Source of the DNA: Planococcus liqunii
GTDB taxonomy: Bacteria; Bacillota; Bacilli; Bacillales_A; Planococcaceae
Direction: 5' to 3'
Assembly (NCBI RefSeq): GCF_030413595.1
Contig: NZ_CP129238.1
Span: forward strand, 3,596,001-3,660,000
DNA length: 64,000 nt
Of this stretch, positions 51,929 through 60,379 are shown one piece after another. The notes beneath the pieces are model-generated. The model was not told the DNA's origin, searched no databases, and saw nothing but the letters and a program-made list of their open reading frames with translations. The position numbers were made by a program, and so were the translations under genes. Positions within the stretch are counted from its first letter, which is position 1, and the number at the start of each line of letters is the position of its first letter.

Positions 51929-52090
51929 ATGAAAAAATTACTTGTTTCTCTTACAATCGTCGCTTCTCTTGCTGCTGCCACTGATTATTCTGCAGCAAAT
52001 GAACAACACACCGAATTTTCTAAGGAAACTAACGCAGGCAACATCCAGGATATTATTAACCCGCTTCACCGAGAAACAGATTTCTCTTGA
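51929..52090 (+). CDS. short secreted peptide, candidate Phr/PapR-like signal
   Basis: 53 residues from ATG 51929 (AAGGGGA nine bases upstream). The N-terminus is a Sec signal peptide (MKKLLVSLTIVASLAAA); the mature part is a short hydrophilic tail ending NPLHRETDFS, with no cysteine. This is the design of pro-peptides for RRNPP quorum-sensing receptors (PapR, NprX, Phr), which are exported, trimmed and re-imported. It lies at the far edge of the lanthipeptide operon whose other edge carries an HTH-TPR regulator with no adjacent peptide of its own. Pairing is inference. Confidence 0.6.
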   Translation: MKKLLVSLTIVASLAAATDYSAANEQHTEFSKETNAGNIQDIINPLHRETDFS

Positions 52091-52106
52091 GAAATATTTT
52101 TATTAG

Positions 52107-52138
52107 GAAGTCATTCAGTTAAATTGCTGAATGACTTC
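52107..52138. terminator. bidirectional terminator at the end of the lanthipeptide operon
   Basis: GAAGTCATTCAG and CTGAATGACTTC pair perfectly across eight bases, with a T-rich tail on the plus strand; shared by the secreted peptide gene and the minus-strand operon. Confidence 0.85.
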
Positions 52139-52144
52139 TTTTAT

Positions 52145-52333
52145 TTACAATACTTTTTGGTAAATCGGGTCGAATAAGCCTTTGATTTTGTCCTGCTCAT
52201 AAAAATGAGCTAAATATTCGCTTGAAGCACCTTCTACTCCCATCATTTCTTCGTTGGATAGTTCAACTAAATGATGATCCGTTTTCAGTGAAGTTTCTTT
52301 CTTCCGCAAAAAACCAAGTAAATTACTCTTCAT
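52145..52333 (-). CDS. GA-leader peptide without cysteine, candidate substrate of the C39 exporter
   Basis: 62 residues from ATG 52333 (GGAGG eight bases upstream; a second ATG directly before). Residues about 20-36 form a class II lanthipeptide-type leader, HLVELSNEEMMGVEGA, ending in the GA that C39 peptidases cut after. The 26 residues that follow begin SSEYLAHFYEQDKIKG and contain no Cys, so no lanthionine ring can form. It is the last gene of the lanthipeptide operon, 24 bases after the leader protease. It may be an exported linear peptide (signal, accessory or immunity factor) or a decayed precursor. Confidence 0.65.
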   Translation of the reverse strand: MKSNLLGFLRKKETSLKTDHHLVELSNEEMMGVEGASSEYLAHFYEQDKIKGLFDPIYQKVL

Positions 52334-52360
52334 CATTACTGCCTCCTTTTATTTCTTTAT

Positions 52361-53812
52361 TTATTTAATCAAGGTAAGGGAGTTATAGGCATTGACGATT
52401 CCTGCGCCAAATTTCTTTTTATCGCTCTTTACAGCGCCTTTTTCGAGAATTTTTTTAACTTCCTGGACTTTAGGTTTTTTTCCGTGCACTTCTTCGTATT
52501 CAGCAATTACAAGGGCAGCTGTTGCCGAAACTTTAGGCGCCGCTAAAGAAGTACCGGTCATGAATTCATAGCCTTTTTCAAATCCGGCATACTCGCTTGT
52601 TATCGACTGCATCAAATTAGTCGGATAAGTCGTAAGGGTCATGTGCCGTACATCGTAGAGCCCCTGATCGGCAAGAGGGCCGTAATCCCCTCCTGGTGCG
52701 CCAATTGATACATTCTTTCCGTAGTTAGAGTAAAAAGTTAACGCATTGCCTTTGTTGGTTGCAGCTACTGTAAACACATCCTCTAACCCCCCAGGCATGT
52801 GCAGCTGAGCGTCTTCCGAGAACCCCCGGGCAGCTGCCAGTTTTTTCGCGTTGAAAATATCGAATCCGGCACTTTCCGTACCCGAAGATGCAACGACAAA
52901 GCTATTTTCTTTTTCTGCATATTTCAATGCACGTTTGTATGCCGCATAAACAGCTTTTTCGTCTTTATTCTTTAAGGATTTGTAAACACCTAAACTTAAG
53001 TTAATCACGTCCATATCATCGTTCGCTGCCGCTACAATCGCTTCAATAACGTCGCTTGAATCGGCATTTCCCGTGTGGAACACTTTATAGGGGACTATTC
53101 CGATTTCCGGGGCAATCCCTTTTATATGGCCGTTGGCAGCAATTGAACCTGCTACCATCGTGCCATGCCCCATATAATCCTGCGTATCTGCCACTCCATC
53201 AACCAAGGATCGGCCCTTCGAAACAATATTCGCTTTTAAATCCGAATGATTGAAATCCAGTCCACTGTCTACAATCCCAACTTTCACGCCGTGGTTCCCG
53301 CTTTCTATATCGCGGCTTGCTCCATTTTGAGTGACGAGATCAATATCCCATAGCCATCTTGTATAAGTGGAATCTGCTTCGCTCTTCAGGTTTTGAGGAG
53401 CGGAAGCCAGCGGCATTAAAGTTGAAACAGGCGGCATACTGCTTGGCCGGACATCCCCTGCTTTAACGGTCTGGTCTTCTCCTACTTCTGTAATCAGCGT
53501 TCCGAACTCATTTTGAACATGCTTCTTAACCTTATTGTTTTGAGCGGGACCGGAAGCTTTTACTGTCAAGGTTTCAATTTCCTGGATCGCATTGATTGAG
53601 GCCCCGGGATCAATCCCTTGGATATCTTCAGCAATCATCCGTAAATTCGTACCTTCTTGAAACAGATAAATCATTTTCGATTCATCTTCTACCGCTTGAA
53701 CAGGTAATTTAGGGAATCCGGCAGCCTGGGCAGAAGGTGTTAAACAACTCATGCTTACACTTAAAGCCAGAATTCCCGCTAGTGTTTTTGGCAGTTTATG
53801 CTGAACGTTCAT
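52361..53812 (-). CDS. S8 subtilisin-like leader protease (CylA/LanP-like)
   Basis: 483 residues with a Sec signal peptide (1-30), a propeptide to about 150, and a subtilase domain. Catalytic Asp in VGIVDSGLDFNHSDL, His in DYMGHGTMVAGS, Ser in MTGTSLAAPKVSA. The oxyanion-hole Asn region, usually AAAGNEG, reads ASSGTES, so Thr appears in place of Asn. In the cytolysin system an S8 protease outside the cell removes the last six leader residues after the C39 exporter has cut; the same hexapeptide design is present in the two precursors here. Its start overlaps the exporter gene by 17 bases. Confidence 0.87.
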   Translation of the reverse strand: MNVQHKLPKTLAGILALSVSMSCLTPSAQAAGFPKLPVQAVEDESKMIYLFQEGTNLRMIAEDIQGIDPGASINAIQEIETLTVKASGPAQNNKVKKHVQNEFGTLITEVGEDQTVKAGDVRPSSMPPVSTLMPLASAPQNLKSEADSTYTRWLWDIDLVTQNGASRDIESGNHGVKVGIVDSGLDFNHSDLKANIVSKGRSLVDGVADTQDYMGHGTMVAGSIAANGHIKGIAPEIGIVPYKVFHTGNADSSDVIEAIVAAANDDMDVINLSLGVYKSLKNKDEKAVYAAYKRALKYAEKENSFVVASSGTESAGFDIFNAKKLAAARGFSEDAQLHMPGGLEDVFTVAATNKGNALTFYSNYGKNVSIGAPGGDYGPLADQGLYDVRHMTLTTYPTNLMQSITSEYAGFEKGYEFMTGTSLAAPKVSATAALVIAEYEEVHGKKPKVQEVKKILEKGAVKSDKKKFGAGIVNAYNSLTLIK

Positions 53813-55967
53813 TTTTCAACTCTCCTATCAAAGTTTGAGCTTTACACAGATTGTAGTAATATCCTTTTTCTTTCGTTAATTCTTCGTGATTGCCGATTTC
53901 CACGATTTGGCCGTTATCCATAACGATGATTTTGTCTGCATTTTGAACTGTACTTAACCTGTGGGCAATGACAACCCGTGTGCATGACATATAGTTGAGC
54001 TCACGATCGATAACACTTTCTGATAAGGTGTCTAATGCGCTGGTCGCTTCATCCAGGATCAGAATCGGCGGATTGGCGACCAATCCCCGTGCAATCAATA
54101 GGCGCTGCCTTTGGCCACCGGAAAAGTTCGCTCCGAACTCAGAAACCGTTGTGTCAAAGTTCAAGGGCAAATCCATGATTTCTTTGTAAATATTGGCTTT
54201 TTGGGCGGCCACAATTATATTTTCCTTTTCAACGAGGGTTCTTTGCGCTCGAATGTTTTCAGCGATTGTCTTATTAAAGAGCCGGGCTTCCTGAAATACA
54301 ACGCCCATGGATTTACGCAAAGCTGCAATATTCATCATGGTGCTTTCTTTTCCATCAAATTTAATCTTTCCTGTTGTAGGGGTATAGAGCCCTAACAGCA
54401 ATTTAACAACCGTGCTTTTTCCGGATCCGGAAGATCCGACAATCGCCACTTTTTCTCCCGCTGATATTTTAAATGAGACATCTTTGATGGCCATTTCACT
54501 AAAGTGATTATGCCGGAAAAATACATTTTCAAATTCAATGTCTCCTTTTAAGACAGGGTTTTGAATTTTCAATGCTTCGTTTTTCTGATCCTCAATTTCT
54601 GATTTAGCTTGCATGACGTCATATAGGCGCTGGAGATAGGATCCTAAATAAGTTAACTCGCCGTATCCATTGCCAATAGAGATAATGGGTGTAATGAAAG
54701 CCATTGCTAAAGCATTAAAGCCCAGCACAGTACCTAAGGTCATCGTTCCTGCAAGAATGGCGGAACTGCTATACCACAGAAGAAAAACAGGAAGGATGAA
54801 CTGGACAGAAGAAGCGACCGTATTAATGGACGCTACCCAGATCGAGCGTTTTTCTGCTGTTTTCAATTGACTGTGGAAAAGGCCTTTCCATTCAGAAAAC
54901 ACCATGTTCTCCAGGCCCATCACTTTAATATCACTGATTCCATTGATGCTTTCCGATAGGATTCTCTGCACTTTTGATTGGGCTGAAACATCCTGATCCG
55001 ATAATTTCCTCGAAACTTTTGTACTGGCCACCAATAAGGCAAACACTGTAATCCCGATTAAAAGCACCGTTGTCGTCATTTGGATTGAATATTGAAACAT
55101 GATCGCTAAATACGTGAAGACCAAAATACCATCTATCAAAAAAGAAATAACCTTTGTGGATAGGATTTGCCTGATGTATACATTGGAATTAGCGCGAAAC
55201 AGCAATTCACCTACCGAACGATTTTCAAAGAAGTTATAAGGCAAAGTCAGCAGTTTTCCGATAAACGTTTCCATCAGTGATTTGTCGATGCTGGTCTGAA
55301 GTTTAGCAACCAGGAAACCTCTGAACCATGAAAGAATTTGAAAACTGATAAATAGCACGAACAAGCCAATCCCGATCGAACTCATCGCATCGCCATTTTT
55401 TGGCACAATGATATTATCCGTGATCCAAGTAGTCATCCATGGCACCACAAGGGTGAAAAGCTGCAAAACCAAAGAGCCAAACAGAATCAAGAAAATCAAT
55501 TTCGGTTTTTTCAGTGCAAAAGACAAAAAGAATTTAACATGCGAAGGTCCCTTGCTTTTAACAAACCCTTCGGTTGGCGTTAAACAAAGGGCAAAGCCTG
55601 TATATTTTTCATCGAACTCTTCATGGCGGATTTTCCTTCTGCCTAAAGCTGGATCCACTACGACAACATGTTTTTTTGAAATGGATTCCAGCACAACGTA
55701 ATGTTTGTTTTCCCAGTGGATGATTGCCGGAAGAGCCATGTCCATAAGGGCTTCTTTTGCAGCTTTAAACCCTTTCACGTCTAAATCGTAATGCTTTCCG
55801 ATAAGCATCAGCTGATACAAAGAAGTTCCGCCTTTAGGCACCCCGAAATTTTCTCGTAATTCAGCCAGCGAAACGTATTTCCCGTGGAACGCAAATACCA
55901 TGGCCAGGCTTGCAAGCCCGCACTCACTGTGTTCCATTTGTTCAATGAAGGGTACTTTACTAGCCAT
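53796..55967 (-). CDS. lanT: C39-peptidase ABC exporter (LanT/CylB-like)
   Basis: 723 residues: C39 peptidase domain 1-135 (Cys in EHSECGLASLAMVF, His in KHYVVLES, Asp in VVDPALG), six-helix exporter domain (about 160-430), and an ABC domain (GSSGSGKST near 515, [27 protein letters not shown]). It cleaves the GA-type leaders and exports the modified peptides. Start 55967 with GGGAGG five bases upstream. Fourth structural function of the operon after the precursors, LanM and the HTH gene. Confidence 0.93.
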   Translation of the reverse strand: MASKVPFIEQMEHSECGLASLAMVFAFHGKYVSLAELRENFGVPKGGTSLYQLMLIGKHYDLDVKGFKAAKEALMDMALPAIIHWENKHYVVLESISKKHVVVVDPALGRRKIRHEEFDEKYTGFALCLTPTEGFVKSKGPSHVKFFLSFALKKPKLIFLILFGSLVLQLFTLVVPWMTTWITDNIIVPKNGDAMSSIGIGLFVLFISFQILSWFRGFLVAKLQTSIDKSLMETFIGKLLTLPYNFFENRSVGELLFRANSNVYIRQILSTKVISFLIDGILVFTYLAIMFQYSIQMTTTVLLIGITVFALLVASTKVSRKLSDQDVSAQSKVQRILSESINGISDIKVMGLENMVFSEWKGLFHSQLKTAEKRSIWVASINTVASSVQFILPVFLLWYSSSAILAGTMTLGTVLGFNALAMAFITPIISIGNGYGELTYLGSYLQRLYDVMQAKSEIEDQKNEALKIQNPVLKGDIEFENVFFRHNHFSEMAIKDVSFKISAGEKVAIVGSSGSGKSTVVKLLLGLYTPTTGKIKFDGKESTMMNIAALRKSMGVVFQEARLFNKTIAENIRAQRTLVEKENIIVAAQKANIYKEIMDLPLNFDTTVSEFGANFSGGQRQRLLIARGLVANPPILILDEATSALDTLSESVIDRELNYMSCTRVVIAHRLSTVQNADKIIVMDNGQIVEIGNHEELTKEKGYYYNLCKAQTLIGELKNERSA

Positions 55968-55982
55968 ATATCCCTCCCCTTT

Positions 55983-56264
55983 CTAAATTTGAACTTCTTT
56001 AAAATGACTTATTGTATAAAAGGGAGGCCTCGAATTTTGATCCATAGAACGCTCTTCTTGGGCATGAAGCCAGCCGAAATAATAAACACCGATTCCAATT
56101 TCAACCCGGGAAGTAATCTCCCACTTTTCTTTAATGTTAAAAATCAATTCCCCTACTCTTCTGCGGCTGATAAATAGCAGCTTTGCTATCTCCACATCCT
56201 TTTTTCCTTTAGCGACTAAGACAGCAACTTCACGTTCTCTGTTACTTAATTGCTTGATCTCCAT
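55983..56264 (-). CDS. small LuxR/GerE-type helix-turn-helix protein
   Basis: 93 residues from ATG 56264 (GGGGGG upstream at ten bases). QLSNREREVAVLVAKGKKDVEIAKLLFISRRRVGELI is a LuxR-type DNA-binding helix-turn-helix without a receiver domain. The remaining 35 residues are hydrophilic. It lies 15 bases before the exporter gene within the lanthipeptide operon and may be a pathway-specific regulator or an anti-activator. Function not known. Confidence 0.78.
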   Translation of the reverse strand: MEIKQLSNREREVAVLVAKGKKDVEIAKLLFISRRRVGELIFNIKEKWEITSRVEIGIGVYYFGWLHAQEERSMDQNSRPPFYTISHFKEVQI

Positions 56265-56306
56265 CCGATTATGTCCCCCCATTAATAAGTGAATTTATTT
56301 GTTAAG

Positions 56307-56477
56307 TTAACTATAAAGAAAGGGGATAGGTGAATAGAATAGGTAAAAAAATAGTAAGTACACTGCGAAAAAAAGTGCTATAAAACCAAGCTCTTTAACC
56401 AAATTCCCTTTATATGGAATTTTTAGAGAGAATCTAAGCACCTTTGGAATCTTTCTTCCATATAAAAAGCAATTCAA
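56307..56477 (-). CDS. possible small membrane peptide (56 codons) between lanM and the HTH gene
   Basis: An open frame of 56 codons from TTG 56477 to TAA 56307. The N-terminal half is basic (YGRKIPKVLRFSLKIPYKGN); the C-terminal half is a strongly hydrophobic helix (LGFIALFFAVYLLFFYLFY). No good ribosome site precedes the TTG (GAGGGGG is 22 bases away); an internal GTG (56441) is an alternative. Known lantibiotic immunity peptides such as PepI are small and membrane-bound, and no other immunity gene is visible in the operon. The frame could also be chance in T-rich DNA. Confidence 0.3.
   Translation of the reverse strand: MNCFLYGRKIPKVLRFSLKIPYKGNLVKELGFIALFFAVYLLFFYLFYSPIPFLYS
56409..56466. 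repeat. inverted repeat between lanM and the HTH gene
   Basis: TTTATATGGAA (56409-56419) and TTCCATATAAA (56456-56466) are exact inverted copies 36 bases apart. They could form an RNA stem or a regulatory site in the gap before the HTH and exporter genes. Confidence 0.4.
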
Positions 56478-56538
56478 TCAATAGGGATGATGGACGGATC
56501 CCCCTCGACTGAACTGCTCTTTATACTCTTTCAATTAT

Positions 56539-59500
56539 TTAACCCAATAATAAGACTGGGGGTACCTCTTTCGGATTCGACAGCCTTAATAACTGCAGGC
56601 CGATTCCAGCCAGGCCGGTAAATAAGCTGGGCTGGATAAACCCGTGCGGACCATCTACTTGATAATAGCCGCGTGCTTCTTTTTGCAGCACGTGATTGTA
56701 TCCTCTTCGTTTCGCTTCTTCTAAAAAACCGGATTCTCGGAAGTGGCTTGCTGCTTGCAAAAACAGCTCCGTATCTCCAAAGTTTCCATGGCATAAAGAG
56801 TCCGAACGCTTATAGCCGTGCTTCCGAAGATTTTGAATCGCTTGGTTTATCTCCCTCTTCGCTGATGGATCGGCTGTGTATTCAGACATCACAATCCTGC
56901 TCAACCCAATTCCCATAGAGCCATGGCACCACTGATGGACATACTGATCTTCAGTACTGCGGTTATCCTTCCACGCCCCTTTTCCAACATCAAAAAGCGA
57001 TTGATCAAAACGCAGCGCTTTTTCGGCGGTTTCTTGGTACGGCTGTTTTCCGGTCAAGCGGGATAGCCTAAAGAGGCTTTGGGCTATTCCGCTTGTGCCG
57101 TGTGAAAAGCCGCCTAAATAATTGCCGGATTCCCCGGATGCCCAAGCTGCTTGATCAGGAGCTGGAGCATGGCGGTTTGCCAATAAATGATCTCCGTACA
57201 GTTCAGCTATTTCCAGATACTCACGGTCACTTGTCCATTCATAGGCATTCATTAACAAATGACAAATGCCTGCAGCTCCGCCAAGGAAATCAAAAGCTTC
57301 GTCCTTTTGGACGTTTTGCTTCAACTTTTGTTTAATTTCTTCGATTTTCCAATCGTATTCGTTGCTGCCGAAGTTTTTATGGAAATGCAATATTGGATAT
57401 AGCAGAGAAGCGGATCCGGTGAACGAAGAAACCAATCCCTGGTTTTCCACCATTGGTGCTGCCGCTGACTTCAATGTGGCTTCAGCAGCCAGTTTATAAC
57501 ACTCTTCCCTTGTTTCTTTCCATAAGTATTGGAAAAAGAGTGACATACCGCCAAGGCCATCGTACAGGCCCTGCAAGGCAGGCGCTACGGACCAATTCCC
57601 TTCACCCGTTGGCGTCAGGCACAGGAGAGAAGCTTTGTCTTTTTTATTCGAATAGCGGAGCTTATTCAGAATTTCGTCTCCAATCGATTGGGCTTCCTTT
57701 ACAAACAACCGATTTACGTCATTCGGAACAGGTTTGTCGTTCCACTGTTCTTCCTGTGGGCTCACCTCTTCTTTTTTTGAACCGACAAGCGAAGTTCGGA
57801 TCCACCCCAGCTGGGTTTGAAGTTCATCCTGATCGTAACTTTGAATGCGATCAACCACTATTTCATAGCCGCTTTGGGTGAAGACATCGTCGATTTTTTC
57901 TCCGGTACTTGAATATAAATCTCTTGAATCCACTAGCGAGTTGAAAAAAGGAATGTCGCCCGCCATTAAATCCAAAATTTCATGATGAATGATGCGCTTG
58001 TCCTTATAAGGATAGAACCATAAGCGATCGTATAGATTTTCCAAATACAGCGCATCTCTCATATAATCGGGATGGCTGGATTCATTAAGAAAATTGAAGT
58101 ACTGCTGAGTGGCTCTGGCTACAACACGGATTTTTTCATGCCGAAACGCTTCAATCGGCCCTTTGGCGCTTAGCAGTTCTTCTTTATGGTAAATGAAGAA
58201 ATTAAAGATATTTTCAAACCCGGTTAAAATATCTTCTAAATAGTCCCCTGCATCGATTCCTTCTCCATTCAACGTAGGAAGATTATTGGCACCTCGGAAC
58301 CGTTCAGACTGCATCGAAAATTTCATATCATCCGTCATGGAATTTTCAAGCTTTAGCACTTTAAAAGGCAATTCCTGCTCTTTCCCGTTAAGGGCACTCA
58401 GATCAATGCCTTTTCCTTCTGCATTCTTAAACATAGCAATAGGAAGCAAGCCGGTTCCCACTACAGAATCAGCTTGTTCATACTTCAAGTCAACTTCGAC
58501 GGAATCCGGAAAATCCAGTTTCGGACTTTGGTGAAATAAAGTTTCATGGTCAATAATATATGGCGTGTCGCCGCCTGCTATAATATTTTCCAAGTGGAAG
58601 TCGGCGCCTTTGATCGAGTGCATCAGCCCCAAGAGAACACCGAACCGTTGGTAATAGTGCTTCACTTCTTGTTGCGTAAGGCAGCTGCTGTACAAGACGC
58701 ATTCTTCCCATCCATGTGTTCCAAAATCCAGAATTTTATAAGGGGATAAGGTTGGGAATTCAACTCTTTCGGCAATCCAATTCAGCAAGTCGTGATATTT
58801 TAATGAGATTGACAGCCCTTTAGGTTTGTAGATGATTGTTTTTCCGTTTTCAAAAACAAATTTCCCCACCGTCTTGCCTTTCTGGTGGGTATCGCCTAGA
58901 CCAAATTCAATGGAATCCAACACCAGGTTCTCTAGACCAAACGTATGGCTCAACGAGGCGAAATCATTCATATATCTTTCGAAAGTCAGCTTTACATTCT
59001 CAAGAAAAAACTCACTCCGCAAAATAAGGATTCTCGTCAGCACCGCATACTCTTCATAAAACTTGATCAATTCAGAGGAATTTAACGCCTTCTCTCTAAT
59101 GAATGACTGGAATCGTTCTTCAGCTGTCGAACCATAAAGTTCATCTTTCAACTTGGAAATATGCATTTCCAATACAATGGACCTGGACGCCTGGGTGATC
59201 AACTGGCTGCCAATCGCAAACATCAGCGTTTCTTTAATCTTCGCGATATTCGCCTGTTGTTGGCCGGAAAGCTTGTTCAACATCACCTCGAGCCGATTGG
59301 AGATATACGATAAGAATGGATGAATAAATAAGCCTAAGTCGAGCTGTTCTTTCATTTTTTCTTTTCCTTCAGAAAGATTCAGTCCTTCTATCACAAGATC
59401 TAAATTCATCTCTGATTTCAGGAAAGCTGTTAGTTCTCGAATCTCTTTTTCATCTAAGTTTTTTTCGGTCAGGGGTGTAACCATTTCAGCAAATCGTTGT

Positions 59501-59688
59501 TCGGAAAGGCCCGAGACCGTTAATTTTGATTGGAAAATGTCATCAGAAGCCATTGAAAGGCGTTTTCTCCATTTGCTTACAACTGGAGCAGGATCAATTC
59601 CTTTTTCTTTTAAAAAGCGGCTTCTTTCGTAACTAAATAGGGCATGGATATATTCCTTATGATTTGTCTGGGTCAATACTTTCTCCAT
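56539..59688 (-). CDS. lanM: class II lanthipeptide synthetase LanM
   Basis: 1049 residues from ATG 59688 (AAGGAG eight bases upstream; a GTG three codons earlier is less likely). The N-terminal 600 residues are the LanM dehydratase (DUF4135-like; KGADFHLENIIAGGDTPYIIDHETLFH, a kinase-like site). The C-terminal LanC-like cyclase has the zinc ligands in QWCHGSMGIG (about 918) and SLCHGNFGD (about 964), plus GGFSHGTSGIAQSLFRL. It phosphorylates and eliminates Ser and Thr of the precursors and joins them to Cys. It follows the two precursor genes behind an attenuating hairpin. Confidence 0.95.
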   Translation of the reverse strand: MEKVLTQTNHKEYIHALFSYERSRFLKEKGIDPAPVVSKWRKRLSMASDDIFQSKLTVSGLSEQRFAEMVTPLTEKNLDEKEIRELTAFLKSEMNLDLVIEGLNLSEGKEKMKEQLDLGLFIHPFLSYISNRLEVMLNKLSGQQQANIAKIKETLMFAIGSQLITQASRSIVLEMHISKLKDELYGSTAEERFQSFIREKALNSSELIKFYEEYAVLTRILILRSEFFLENVKLTFERYMNDFASLSHTFGLENLVLDSIEFGLGDTHQKGKTVGKFVFENGKTIIYKPKGLSISLKYHDLLNWIAERVEFPTLSPYKILDFGTHGWEECVLYSSCLTQQEVKHYYQRFGVLLGLMHSIKGADFHLENIIAGGDTPYIIDHETLFHQSPKLDFPDSVEVDLKYEQADSVVGTGLLPIAMFKNAEGKGIDLSALNGKEQELPFKVLKLENSMTDDMKFSMQSERFRGANNLPTLNGEGIDAGDYLEDILTGFENIFNFFIYHKEELLSAKGPIEAFRHEKIRVVARATQQYFNFLNESSHPDYMRDALYLENLYDRLWFYPYKDKRIIHHEILDLMAGDIPFFNSLVDSRDLYSSTGEKIDDVFTQSGYEIVVDRIQSYDQDELQTQLGWIRTSLVGSKKEEVSPQEEQWNDKPVPNDVNRLFVKEAQSIGDEILNKLRYSNKKDKASLLCLTPTGEGNWSVAPALQGLYDGLGGMSLFFQYLWKETREECYKLAAEATLKSAAAPMVENQGLVSSFTGSASLLYPILHFHKNFGSNEYDWKIEEIKQKLKQNVQKDEAFDFLGGAAGICHLLMNAYEWTSDREYLEIAELYGDHLLANRHAPAPDQAAWASGESGNYLGGFSHGTSGIAQSLFRLSRLTGKQPYQETAEKALRFDQSLFDVGKGAWKDNRSTEDQYVHQWCHGSMGIGLSRIVMSEYTADPSAKREINQAIQNLRKHGYKRSDSLCHGNFGDTELFLQAASHFRESGFLEEAKRRGYNHVLQKEARGYYQVDGPHGFIQPSLFTGLAGIGLQLLRLSNPKEVPPVLLLG

Positions 59689-59770
59689 CTCTTCCACTCC
59701 TTTTCAATGATAAATTTGAGAATATATACGAATGATCATAGATATTATCAAATTCATTATTTCTAAAAAT

Positions 59771-59797
59771 AATAGTGGAGGAATGTCCTCCACTATT
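59771..59797 (-). terminator. attenuating terminator between precursor genes and lanM
   Basis: AATAGTGGAGGA and TCCTCCACTATT pair perfectly across three bases and are followed on the minus strand by TATTTTTAG. Such hairpins let precursor mRNA exceed synthetase mRNA in lantibiotic operons. Confidence 0.75.
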
Positions 59798-59805
59798 AAA
59801 AGTAA

Positions 59806-60021
59806 TCAGCAATATTTGATGGAGAAGAGCATGCCAGTCGCGAATGCAGCCACACAAGCTGGTGTCGTTTCAGGTGCTACATCTGACGCGCCTTGCACTT
59901 CTGCAAGCTCGTCCATAGTCAATTCGTTAAAAGCTTTTCCAGATGGATGAGGCGTCACTTTTTCAACACCATCACGAATTTCCGGGTTTTTCCACGCTTC
60001 GATAATTTGTTGTTTAGTCAT
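59806..60021 (-). CDS. cytolysin small-subunit-like lanthipeptide precursor 1
   Basis: 71 residues, GGAGG upstream. Leader with ELTMDELAEVQGA (class II, C39 cut after GA), then the hexapeptide SDVAPE, then the core TTPACVAAFATGMLFSIKYC. Enterococcal cytolysin CylLS has the same order: hexapeptide ending in Glu, a TTPAC ring A and a C-terminal S-x-x-x-C ring (its core begins TTPACFTIG). The Thr-Thr-Pro-Ala-Cys pattern predicts a methyllanthionine with LL stereochemistry as in cytolysin (established for that motif). Family identity is strong; toxicity is not shown. Confidence 0.88.
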   Translation of the reverse strand: MTKQQIIEAWKNPEIRDGVEKVTPHPSGKAFNELTMDELAEVQGASDVAPETTPACVAAFATGMLFSIKYC

Positions 60022-60054
60022 TTTAATTCCTCCAATTTTTTAGTTTTAATTTGA

Positions 60055-60264
60055 TTAGCAATTTCTCATTGAAAAGATAATAGTTGCGCCAATAGATGCG
60101 GCAATGCATAATGGCGTTGTTTCTGCGTTCACATCGGAAGCGCCTTGAATTCCGGCTAACTCTTCACTTGAAAGCTCACTCATTGTTTTGCCTACCGGAT
60201 TTTCAATTTCTTGATTACGGATTTCAGGATTTTTCAATGCATTTATTTTTTCTTCTCTTGACAT
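60055..60264 (-). CDS. cytolysin small-subunit-like lanthipeptide precursor 2
   Basis: 69 residues from ATG 60264 (AGGAG nine bases upstream; an ATG at 60273 abuts the site). Leader ELSSEELAGIQGA, hexapeptide SDVNAE, core starting TTPLCIAASIGATIIFS and ending MRNC. Same ring layout as the first precursor. The leaders share the NPEIR segment. Neither core resembles the long cytolysin CylLL subunit, so this is a pair of two short peptides. First gene of the operon. Confidence 0.88.
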   Translation of the reverse strand: MSREEKINALKNPEIRNQEIENPVGKTMSELSSEELAGIQGASDVNAETTPLCIAASIGATIIFSMRNC

Positions 60265-60379
60265 GGATGCCATCTCCTCTTTTTTTTATTGTTATGGTCT
60301 TGCTATACTCATATTATTACGTGCGGGAATTTTCTAACACTACGCAAAATTGCAAAATATTGTATAATACTTATAAATT

